Below are positions 55,501 through 64,000 of a stretch of 64,000 nt of DNA, piece after piece (within the stretch, counting starts at the first letter, position 1; each line of letters opens with the position of its first letter). The notes below the pieces were generated by a model. That model did not search any database, was not told the DNA's origin, and saw nothing but the letters and a program-made list of their open reading frames with translations. Source of the stretch: Ryuthela nishihirai. Lineage: Eukaryota > Arthropoda > Arachnida > Araneae > Heptathelidae. Position numbers and translations under genes: made by a program. Location of the stretch: positions 45,020,691 through 45,084,690 of the forward strand of contig JAWZYU010000025.1 in NCBI GenBank assembly GCA_038380435.1, in the 5' to 3' direction.

Positions 55501-55632
55501 GTGACTTCATTATTTATTTCCATCTTACTCAGACCACTAAAAAAGAAATAGTTGCCACCCGAGATCATAGATGGTGCCATAACGATTCACGGGAAGAGTG
55601 ATAGTCATTATTAGTGGAAAAAACACTGAGAG

Positions 55633-55795
55633 GCATTAGTTCAACAGGTTAAAATATTCTGGCATGTTTCCGGAGAGATGCGGATTCGAATCCCGTATGT
55701 CAGCGAAATGTTTTTCACAAAAACATTTATTGATTTATAGATGTTTAAACGTCTACATGTAACACTGAGATTATCGAATATTGTTTAAATCATTC
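55633..55795 (+). mobile_element. SINE family C (tRNA-like), second copy
   Basis: Head on the plus strand (55637-55710: GCATTAGTTCAACAGG, B box GGATTCGAATCC), then TTTTTCACAAAAACATTTATT and AACACTGAGATTATCGAA as in the first copy. The two heads are inverted relative to each other while the downstream modules are direct. Confidence 0.68.
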
Positions 55796-55879
55796 ATATT
55801 TTGTTAGTGCCTGTAAAGCAAAAAAAAGATATATATATATTGTTTCGTTTAACTCTTAAAAATTTTCTTTTTTCCACCC

Positions 55880-56290
55880 CCCCCCCCTTTTGGCTAAGAC
55901 GGCAAAGCCTTGTTCCCATTTTAAACCTTCAGACCATAACACTCTACTACCAAAATTTCAGATTTCCAGTGTAAATAGTTTGTTTGCAATATTCGTTTAA
56001 AATTTTAGCATTTTTCATCTTTTTCCACCGCTAGTGGGCGCTATTAAACCTATTAAACATTTTCAAAATCGCGAATCGCGATATTTGTTCGACACCTATC
56101 CAACCCAAAAAGAATTTTTCATTTATTTCTAAATGTAAAAAAGTTGATTATTTATAGACGGACAGACAGGTGGAAAAACAAATGGACAGACAACAGTTAA
56201 CAGAGAGACGGACAGACACACGAACAAATACTGGCATAGACAGACGACAAAGTGAAAATATTAGCTCATTTTTCAAACGAAATCTTGAAA
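55880..56290 (-). repeat. Repeat family U copy, minus-oriented
   Basis: Complement phrases include TTTTCCACCGCTAGTGGGCG, GCAATATTCGTTTAAAATTT, CGAATCGCGATATTTGTTCG and CAACCCAAAAAGAATTTTTC. The end at 56155-56265 holds the GACGGACAGACAGG run and AGACGACAAAGTGAAAATAT, matching the start of 39210-39240 reversed. Confidence 0.7.
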
Positions 56291-56639
56291 GAAATTATTT
56301 GTTGCTTTTCAGTTACCTCATTTCAATGTTGCAGCCGTTTGCCGTCTTCTGATGGAGTTTCTCGGAAAAAAATATTCATTAATTAATTTCTTTTAGGGAA
56401 ATTTTTACACCAAAATGCAGCGCAGTGAGGCATTCATAAAATATGACAGTTTTCATAGACAAAAAAAGGGGTAGAAACGTGGCAACAAATTAAACCCTAT
56501 AAACCCACACAAACACTTCCCTATTGGCTACTTAAAAAACCAAACATTCACCTCACTCTACCACACATCACCAAAAAAAAAAGCTCACCTCCCCATTGAA
56601 CTAAAAATTGCTGCAGACAACTTAATCACATAACTATCA

Positions 56640-57060
56640 GACACTGACCATACAATTTACACTGATGGATCTCATATTCCACACACCACCTCTGGCTCTG
56701 CTGCTTTTTACACTCCTTCCACCAAATTCTCTTATGTTATAAAATTAAATCATGCTGAAAATAGCACTTCTTCAGAGCTGGCAGCAATACATATGGCATT
56801 AGGCTGAGCCACCCATCTCAACAAACAACACATTAACATAATCGCAGACACAAGGCCTTCATTACAACTCATTAACACACTAACAGTAGATCCATCACAG
56901 AACCATTCCCTTTTCCACATACAAAACATAGCACACAACATTATAGACAAGGGAAACACCCTAACATTTTACTGGATTCCCTCCCATTGCAACAACATCC
57001 ATAATGAGACTGTTGACTCACTTGCTAAACAAGGCCTCACACTCACAACCCCAAATTACC
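56640..57060 (+). pseudogene. RNase H domain of an I/Jockey-type LINE
   Basis: Would degrade RNA in the RNA:DNA hybrid. In one frame the region reads TIYTDGSHIPHTTSGSAAF (first catalytic Asp in YTDGS), SSELAAIHMAL (catalytic Glu), then IIADTRPSLQLI (the usual SDS Asp, here ADT), and FYWIPSHCNNIHNETVDSLAKQ (the WxPxH...N..D..A block with the last acid). A stop in the helix region and changes around the third acid mark it as decayed. Confidence 0.75.
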
Positions 57061-57281
57061 ACACTGTCACTACATGCAAACATCACATAAGAGAATACAC
57101 AATTTTTTTTTTATCACACATGGACCCAGAATTGGGTACAACACACTACAGATAAAAACACATTCAGAGCCACAATAGCACCCTCTCCAAACACACTACA
57201 TCTTAACTACCTATCCAGAAGGACCCAAAGAGCAATACACAGACTCCAACTGGCAGAGCGAACATCAACAAAGACTTATTT

Positions 57282-57521
57282 ATGATTAGAAAAATACATA
57301 CTGCACTCTGCCCAAACTGCCAAGTGATAGAGGATATCCCCCACTACCTACTACACTGTCAAATATACAACACACAAAGACACACCCTCTATCATAAACT
57401 TGCTACACTTGGAGTCACCACATTCACCTTACAGACCATCCTAAACCCCACCCATACAAAGGCAAAATCACATTTCAGGACCCTGGCTAATTTCATACAA
57501 AGTACTGGCAAAATCCTTTAA
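57282..57521 (+). pseudogene. C-terminal zinc-knuckle segment of the LINE ORF2
   Basis: The open frame has the CPNCQ...DIPHYLLHC arrangement (Cys-Cys-His-Cys) found downstream of RNase H in I- and Jockey-group ORF2 proteins, followed by HTKAKSHFRTLANFIQSTG before the stop at 57519-57521. It is frame-shifted relative to the RNase H block. In intact relatives the CCHC segment follows the RNase H domain at the same distance. Confidence 0.65.
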
Positions 57522-57835
57522 CCTTCCAACTTCCTGCAGACTCTCCATCTCAATATGTGAAATATGACTCTCCTCCCTGCAGACACCTCCTACTCATAAG
57601 ATCCATTGGACACCAAAATATCCAGATGCCAAAAAGATCCAATGGGACAAAAAAGATCCAGTACAGGGACAAAAAAGAAGCATTTTGGACACATTACTGC
57701 ACCACCTTATTTCCCTAGTGCAAATGTATTGATGTTTTCAAAAAAAAAAATATATATATAAATAATTATACTCTGTAACAATAAACTACAACTCCCAAAG
57801 TACCCTTTTTCAAAAATGATTACTCGTGGTGGCAA

Positions 57836-58005
57836 ACCATCTGCCTGACCAATTTTCATCACTTTTAGTTTTCTCTGTTTAAAACCAAACCTACTATACT
57901 ACCAGTCTCATCAACAGCTCGAATGAAAGAGTTCATCTCATGAACATCATTTGCCAAAAGAGCTAAATCACCAGCATATTCTAAATCAGAAATTTTAAGA
58001 TCTGC
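57836..58005 (-). mobile_element. RTE-like LINE, copy 8, short fragment
   Basis: Matches the palm/thumb segment of other copies (TGCCTGACCAATTTTCATCA, CAACAGCTCGAATGAAAGAG, GCCAAAAGAGCTAAATCA). It is cut at both ends, with no tail. Confidence 0.88.
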
Positions 58006-58689
58006 CGACATTTTATGACATCCTTAATTGTAAGAGATTCGGGGCGATTTTGAATATTTACCTTGCACCCGTCTTACCAACTTCCGGCCAACATGGGCCA
58101 CACAGTGATCTCACACGCTGCAATTTTCACTCCCAGAAGAATTTCGCTCCAAACCTCTCCCCTCCCCACCACCTTGCCACAAAACTACGACGCAGCACTT
58201 CCTTGGCACGAAACTTCAACCACCTCCTTCATTTTTAGGCAGCCTGCGGCCAAAAGCCTATCGCCAACATGTAGGGTCGCTAGCACTTCACTGTGGTCCC
58301 TACTTTTTGACACACACACAAAAAAAACTTTTTCTCGTGGACCAGATGATAAAGGGGCCAAGATCCCTTTTACAAAATGGTCCAGTTTTTAAAGAAGGAT
58401 GTTAGACTCTAACTATACAGGACCTTTAAATATAATGTATCACAAGCGCCATTTGGTAACATTTCATCCTCAAACCATCGGAAACGTCATGCTTCTTCGA
58501 AATCGATCATTTGATATACTACAACCTAATACTTTGGGTCATGGGGGTAAAGCTTATGAAAGGGGTGTCGTTCTTTACATTGCCTCAGGAGCCAAAATGT
58601 CTCTGGTTGGCCCTGCTGATTCAAGTGAAAGTTTGTTTTATCGCTGAAGATATGTCAGCCAAGAGAGACAGTTGTTCCTGAAGTTGTTC
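58006..58689. other. Spacer with unrecognised ORFs
   Basis: A C-rich plus strand (58060-58390) and an 82-codon open frame (58399-58647) without recognised domain. There is no splice or promoter context strong enough to call a gene. Confidence 0.4.
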
Positions 58690-59110
58690 TAATACCCAAT
58701 CACAGAACTGCTATTTGTGGTTCATGTCGTTCCCATGCAATAATTCCTGTAACATTTGGATTTTGTATGGGTGGAATCTGTTTCTTCTCTGGGATTCTGG
58801 ATATAGTTGATTTTCCAATTCCCACTTCCTGTGCAATTTTTCTTACCAACCGGAGAGGCTAACTTCGACTTTAATCAGAATATCCACAGTGCAATCTTCA
58901 TCTATAGTACTATTGAGACCACTTGGTCTAGGTTTATCTATCACCAAACCAGTTTCTTTCAGTCTCTTCAGAATATGTCTGATGGACGTGTGACATGGCT
59001 TTGGCCTGTCTGGAAGTAGAATCTGAAATTCCTCACATGCTTCTCACTGACTTTTTCCAGCAGCGTAAATATGTACCAATTTCACTTTCTTGTGGGGTGT
59101 AATAACGATA
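58690..59110 (-). pseudogene. Tc1/mariner-type transposase N-terminal HTH remnant
   Basis: On the minus strand, in shifting frames, I read LKETGLVIDKPRP, IDEDCTVDILI, RKIAQEVGIGKSTISRI and HPYKIQM. This is the paired helix-turn-helix region and linker of a mariner-like family widespread in insects. The catalytic half is absent. It may be the N-terminal counterpart of the family represented by C-terminal pieces at 42526 and 44921, but they do not overlap, so this is inference. Confidence 0.66.
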
Positions 59111-61483
59111 CAGCGTTATTCTATAGCGTCTATAGTTACTCTGTCATTCATCAACTTGTCGACTCCTTTGGACTACAAAGAAGAACACATTGTGATTATT
59201 TTTACTTGTTATCATGTATGCGAAAGTATGGGACACCCGTGCCCTATGCATAAGAGCTTATAAGACACCATGTACATCACTCACCTCTCGGGCGTTTAGT
59301 AAAAACACTTCTATCACAAATCTTTTAAGGCAGTAAAATTACAAATAAAAGTAGTAAAAGCTGCTGCTTGTTCTCTTTTTGTATTTGCCATCAGTAGTCC
59401 ATTTTTCTGGTATTGATTTCACCGATGATTTTATTAAATATCAAATGAACTCTGTGTTGTAAACGATAGTGCATTGGTAGTTTTCCACACAATCAGCATA
59501 TCCTAAATATAATGGATATCATATGAATATTTTATGGATATTATGGTTGTATGGGTTGATGTGTGTGATCCTCAAGCCTCCTGATTGCGGGCGTGGTTCG
59601 GCTGCTCAACTCGCACTACCTGCTCGTCGGCTCTGCTTGGCTATATCTGGATCCTTCTGAGTTTCAGTGTTAAAAGTAATTTCTGAATATTAGCACATTT
59701 CTGAAGCTTCAGTTGCAAATCCCTACTCAGTTTTAAATTTCTTAACGCTCAGCCTTTGTCAAACTTATTATAAATTTGTGTATTTAAATTAGGGAGATTT
59801 AAGGGATAATTTCCGAGGTTTTTGACATTTCGCGTCTTCACTTTGTTGCGGCCAGCAATATGCGACTGGAACAATTTAAAACGGTATGAAAAGTGACAAG
59901 AAAATTAAATTTCCAGACCACCAAGAAGTTTTAATGAGATTCTAAGTAGCAGAAATAGTTCCTGCATGATATCCCTTATCCTTTTATCTTTATTTAAAAT
60001 TTGAAAAGTTTTCTGAAACCACTTCCCTTTTGTGAAAAGTAAAATTGGGCAACGTAATCTTCACTGTTTTTGAATTACTCTTTCAGCATTAGTAGCATAA
60101 TGAAAAAGCACTTTTTTGGGGACTAAGACCTAGAAAAAAATGAGTTAAAGCAGACATTTTTTTAAGTAATGTTTTCCTTTATATGCATATTATATATTAT
60201 GTTGTGTTTAGTAAAATCCGGACCACAAGACCCAGTTGCTTCCGTATACGAAACTATGGAAAAATTAAGTTTCACTAGGCATGATGGGAAACGCCACCGT
60301 GCTGTACGGCTAAGCTATAACGAGAGTTTGTTGAATTTAGTTGATAATGAGTTTTGACTTTCGAAGTTATAAAACAACCACTGAAATTTAGTGTAGTTTG
60401 GTCAAAATGAATTATAAAAAGTACTCTACATCAAATTGCAATTGCATTAATTACACTATAATCCTCCGTGACTTTTGATTTTACATAAAATTGACTACGT
60501 TTCTCATCGTTTGAGGCATTCTTATATTCTTAATTGTCCTTACAGAAATTTCCATGTATAACGTTGATATAAGTTTGAAATTTATCGATTCTATGAAAAT
60601 AATTTAATTATTTCTACCCTCTTATCAAATATACATTACTTTCCTTCAGATATCGACACACGTTTTCAGCAGATAAAATTTCAATGAAGTTGTTGAGGTA
60701 AGTTGAAACGTAAGTATGTATATTTAAATTTGTAAAGAATATGTATAAAATTACTTTGAAATAATGTTTAAAAATAGCCAAAAGTGCTTTAGTAAGTGTT
60801 AATGATTGACATTTTATACAGGTATATATGTACTTAACTGAAAATGAAGTGGAATATCAAAATTTCCTGTTGCATCTGTTAAGTGGAACAAACGTTTTTT
60901 TTTTTGCCTCCTTGAGTGCCTTTTTTCCCTGGGATCAAAGGCACAGCCAGAAAATTTCTGGGATGGGGGTGGGGAAAGAAAGTACGCTTTTTCCACATGT
61001 TGATATTAAATAAGTTTCATATTGTATGGTTTATGATTTTTATGAAATTTCAGCACACCAATGCTTGTGACCCATATTTTCAAGACAGTTCTTGCAAATT
61101 CTTAACAATATATAACGTCTACATTTTAGGACAACAGATCCAGGATAATCTCTATCAACAGGTAAGGTATTGTGAATTAGCTAGACCAATGGAGATTACA
61201 TTCATTCCTAGTCTTTGACTTGCATCATGGGTGAAATTTGTGCAAATGATAAAAAAACTGCATGTTATGTCCCTAGTTAATATGCCAGTGTAATGAATTG
61301 GTGCTAATTATTAATAATTGGAATGTCAATAGTACAAAATTTAAACAGGCACAGCGATAAAAAATTAATTTTACCACGAGTTAAAATTTTTAAAGTCTCA
61401 TAACCTAAATCACTAGTAAAACAATAAAAATCAATTGTTAGGTGTTCTCAATTCTCAGTCACCTTTTTTTTTAAAATAAATAC
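59111..61483. other. Gene-poor AT-rich stretch
   Basis: No gene is supported. A 62-codon frame at 60169-60357 begins with a hydrophobic leader. At 60935-60975 GGCACAGCCAGAAAATTTCT followed by a G-rich run resembles a hAT-type end, but no partner end was found. Confidence 0.45.
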
Positions 61484-61580
61484 CCCATCCTCTCAGACCT
61501 TCTACTCTGGCATATAAACTGACAGGCTCCTGTCAGACCTCTGTGGCAAGCAGCTGCTTGAGGAGGTATTTATTATTATT
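61484..61580 (+). mobile_element. SINE family B 3' half (plus) of a tail-to-tail pair
   Basis: CCATCCTCTCAGACCTTC to GAGGAGGTATTTATTATT. Its tail faces the tail of the minus copy at 61590, separated by about 10 AT bases. Confidence 0.87.
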
Positions 61581-61589
61581 TATAATTAT

Positions 61590-61776
61590 TACCCCCTCAA
61601 GCAGCTGCTTGCCACAGAGGTCTGACAGGAGCCTGTCAGTTTATATGCCACAGTAGAAGACCTTAGAGGATGGCAGGACCTCAGCAGAAAAATGACACAT
61701 ACATCCATGCCTTACCTGGGGCTTGAACCTAGGTTCCTTAGATCAGTAGCCAAGCGTGCTAACCACTCGGCCATTC
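61590..61776 (-). mobile_element. SINE family B, full length (minus) of a tail-to-tail pair
   Basis: Tail at left (ACCCCCTCAAGCAGCTGC), head at right with the B-box complement GGGGCTTGAACC (one change) and the A-box complement CCACTCGGCCA. Together with the plus half, an inverted repeat of roughly 85-bp arms is formed. Confidence 0.87.
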
Positions 61777-62774
61777 TGTATATTATATTGCATTTGTATC
61801 TTGAACCTGACCCTTCAGACAACTATAGATTACTAGGCAGCAGCAAAAAAAATTATTTCATATTTATAAATAAGCCTTTTTCATGCATATTGAAAAAAAT
61901 TTAAAATCTTACCTTTGATGCAAATAATAGTTGTGATGCACAATAGAATAAAGCTATTTGAGATAAATAATTAAAAGAAAACTTCATCCAATTCTTGATA
62001 ATAATAAAAAAATTCATGAAGTTTTAGATCGAACCTCAGACACAGGTTTATGTTGCAGTTTTAATGATCAACTGTATTGTAGCATAAATGCCATGACCCA
62101 CCCTCCCACAATACAAGCACAAAATACTGTCAGAAACCTGTATAGAAATCCAAGCTGTCATAAAGACAAAAACAAAAAGCAAAAGATTGTTTACAATAAT
62201 GTAAACAGCCATTTCTACTAGTAGAGTTTTTCACATGCATAAAATATTTTGAATTATTTCTAGTGAAGAAATTGCATTCTTGATAAATGCATAAATTATT
62301 GCATTGTTCTTCACATATCCTGAATTACCAAGATATGAAAAAAAACATAATTATAGTCAACTATTTGTCAGAGAACCTTTCTCCTATAGTCTTCCATAGA
62401 GTTGAAGCAGTTATCTGAGACAAATCTTCCAAGACAGTGAAGTAGGAAAATATTGACATAAAAACAAGCTGGCAAAAGTCAAAAGATAAAAAAAAAAAAT
62501 CAACTATGTCTGTAAAGTATAGAATATGGTATAAAGGGTAATTTTACATTTAGTTAACATGGCTTCCATATTGCAGCCAGCACGTAATTCTGATATAAGA
62601 AACAACTACAATATGTTACATAAGAGACTAGACACCTGACCATATAGACACTTTAAACAAAGCATAATAACTCTGAAATTTCAATAGTTAAATCCTATGT
62701 GCATCAAAGAATGCACTCTAATGACCTTCATTGGAAAATTCCATCTTTTACCTAATGGTTATATAGTGGATTCT
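61777..62774. other. AT-rich spacer
   Basis: No feature was recognised. Confidence 0.5.
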
Positions 62775-62935
62775 CTTTCCATAGCTCCAGGCTGGTAATC
62801 TGGAGCTCCCAGGTTCAAATCCTAAAAGTGTCAGTATTGAGATTTATCTCTGCTAACTTCTATGCTGCCTTTGGTGAGAAAGGAACACAAGTATACTGGG
62901 AAAGGCACTTGGGACCCATGTGTAAAAGAACAATA
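62775..62935 (+). mobile_element. SINE family A, degraded head and body
   Basis: CTCCAGGCTGGTAATCTGGA, B-box remnant CAGGTTCAAATCC, then TATTGAGATTTATCTCTGC and a decayed core to GACCCATGTGTAAAAGAAC. More diverged than the other SINE-A copies. Confidence 0.75.
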
Positions 62936-63734
62936 CTGATCAATTATTTTTTGAAAATCACTTCAAATAAAGTTTTTTATATGCTTACCATTTTTTTTCT
63001 TTTAAATTTTTTAATTTTTGTTCAAAATTAAATGCTCTTTCTCTTAGTATGTAATATAAACTATTTTATTTGTTAGTTGTTTCACAATGAGCCTCAGAAG
63101 TTGAGTTGCATTTTTAGAGAAAAAAAAATCCAACACTGTAAGGATTAAAGAATACATAGATGGGCATGATGTGCAAGTAAGGTTACCACAGTTTTTAACA
63201 TTTTGTCCTACTTTGTTCTCAAAATTCCCTGATTTTGGGCACACGAAACTCTGAAAAACAAATATGACAACCACCATCATCATTTTAGGTCTATTTTCTG
63301 TTAGTATGTTTGTTTCTCAGCTGCAAGCAACAACAGTCGTCTGCCTGTTGATGCTCATATACAGTACAAGTGCTCACATAATTATATTTTAACCTCTCCA
63401 TGCTGTAGACTTTGTCTTATCAGTCCATATCTGCAATGCCAGCACATAAAGTGTATTTTCAATTTTGAAAAATTTATGGACTGATGAACAAAATAGATGA
63501 AATATAGATTGTGCAAAACCAGAACAAATTAAAATTAATTTTAATAATAATTGTCCTCATTTTGTAAACTTTGTTAGGATACAGCTGAAACTAATAAAAG
63601 CTGTAAAATAAAAAAAAATACTTATTGAAATTTTTGAACTTCTGAAGTCCATTTATAATATTGATATAATATTATAATAAAATTATACTTAAATAAACAA
63701 TAGATTTGAGTGTTTTTGTCCTACTTTGGTACTT
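62936..63734. other. AT-rich spacer
   Basis: No feature was recognised. Confidence 0.5.
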
Positions 63735-63892
63735 AAAGGTGACAGCCCTAGACAGGAGGTTCCATCTGTTTCCTAACAGTTGTCTAATGGGTCCCATTCC
63801 ACAACATTCTCTGAGTACTTGGGTTCTAGTGATCTGGCCATTTAGCTCACTGTATGCAGGGGGGAGCAACGGCACTGCACAGTACAAAATGT
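63735..63892 (+). mobile_element. SINE family A, 3' half
   Basis: Body end and tail only (GGAGGTTCCATCTGTTTCC, AATGGGTCCCATTCC, ATCTGGCCATTTAGCTCAC). Headless. The remaining 100 or so bases to the window end show nothing further. Confidence 0.78.
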
Positions 63893-64000
63893 GTTTTCTT
63901 TGTTCTGCACATTACATCAGGTGGAGAACACACATCTTCGATATGGTAGTAGCTTGGCTAATGAGTGAGTTAAAAAGTAAGAGTTAGCTTTGTTAGTGCA

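Larger units (their letters stand above)
56470..57780 (+). mobile_element. I/Jockey-type LINE 3' end with RNase H
   Basis: An RNase H domain and a C-terminal zinc-knuckle-like segment, followed by a 3' UTR ending in poly-A/(TA)n near 57740-57765. The sense strand is strikingly rich in A and C and poor in G. 5'-truncated; RT and endonuclease are absent. Confidence 0.72.

Noticed and set aside
60935..60980. hAT-type terminus (GGCACAGCCAGAAAATTTCT and G-rich run)
   Set aside because: Resembles the CAGGGGCRYAGC ends, but no partner end or 8-bp duplication was found nearby.

Overview
The window looks like repeat-dominated nuclear DNA of a metazoan, probably an arthropod. The reasons are AT-rich spacers, tRNA-derived SINEs, RTE/BovB-like and CR1/Jockey-like LINEs, Tc1/mariner, hAT and P-type DNA transposons, and minisatellites. 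The Tc1 transposase resembles, from memory, families annotated in orb-weaver spiders, so a chelicerate is possible but unproven. No complete host gene is visible. The only good host-gene candidate is a 43-codon first exon on the minus strand (26633-26761) with a signal-anchor-like peptide and a strong splice donor.

Layout. 1-3797: decayed CR1/Jockey-like LINE (minus). 3800-4534: palindromic Tc1-type MITE (family M). 4676-5062: tRNA-derived SINE (family A, minus). 5310-8470: RTE-like LINE copy 1 (minus). 9310-10838: a SINE-A copy split by a family M element and by a hAT-type element, both with target duplications. 12862-13067: SINE family B. 13520-14899: larger hAT-type element built of a minisatellite. 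15308-16720: Tc1-like transposon with TIRs and a broken transposase. 17329-17811: family M. 18700-22230: near-full-length RTE copy 2, followed by a deleted mariner (22244-23147). 23785-24850: RTE copy 3 remnant. 26071-26349: 30-bp minisatellite. 27808-28470: SINE-A with duplicated tail. 29325-32232: SINE-B and family M patchwork. 32233-38219: RTE copy 4 split by a younger near-full-length copy 5 (34023-37640). 38240-38765: 40-bp minisatellite. 39190-40545: unclassified repeat family U. 42269-45540: transposase fragments around a P-element/THAP9-like transposase. 46207-48538: RTE copy 7 with a hairpin-bearing insert. 50465-50642: 26-bp minisatellite. 53165-54660: hAT and mariner transposase remnants. 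55325-55790: a third tRNA-like SINE (family C). 56470-57780: LINE tail with RNase H. 58690-59110: transposase HTH remnant. 61484-61776: tail-to-tail SINE-B pair. The right end carries two more SINE-A pieces.

The elements do not form a pathway. The SINEs and non-autonomous DNA elements (families M, hAT-type) presumably depend on enzymes encoded elsewhere. Nesting gives a relative order: SINE-A is older than the M and hAT insertions inside it, and RTE copy 4 is older than copy 5. Every transposase and reverse transcriptase frame seen here carries stops or frameshifts, so none should be read as an active gene. Boundaries of degraded elements are approximate, read by eye.
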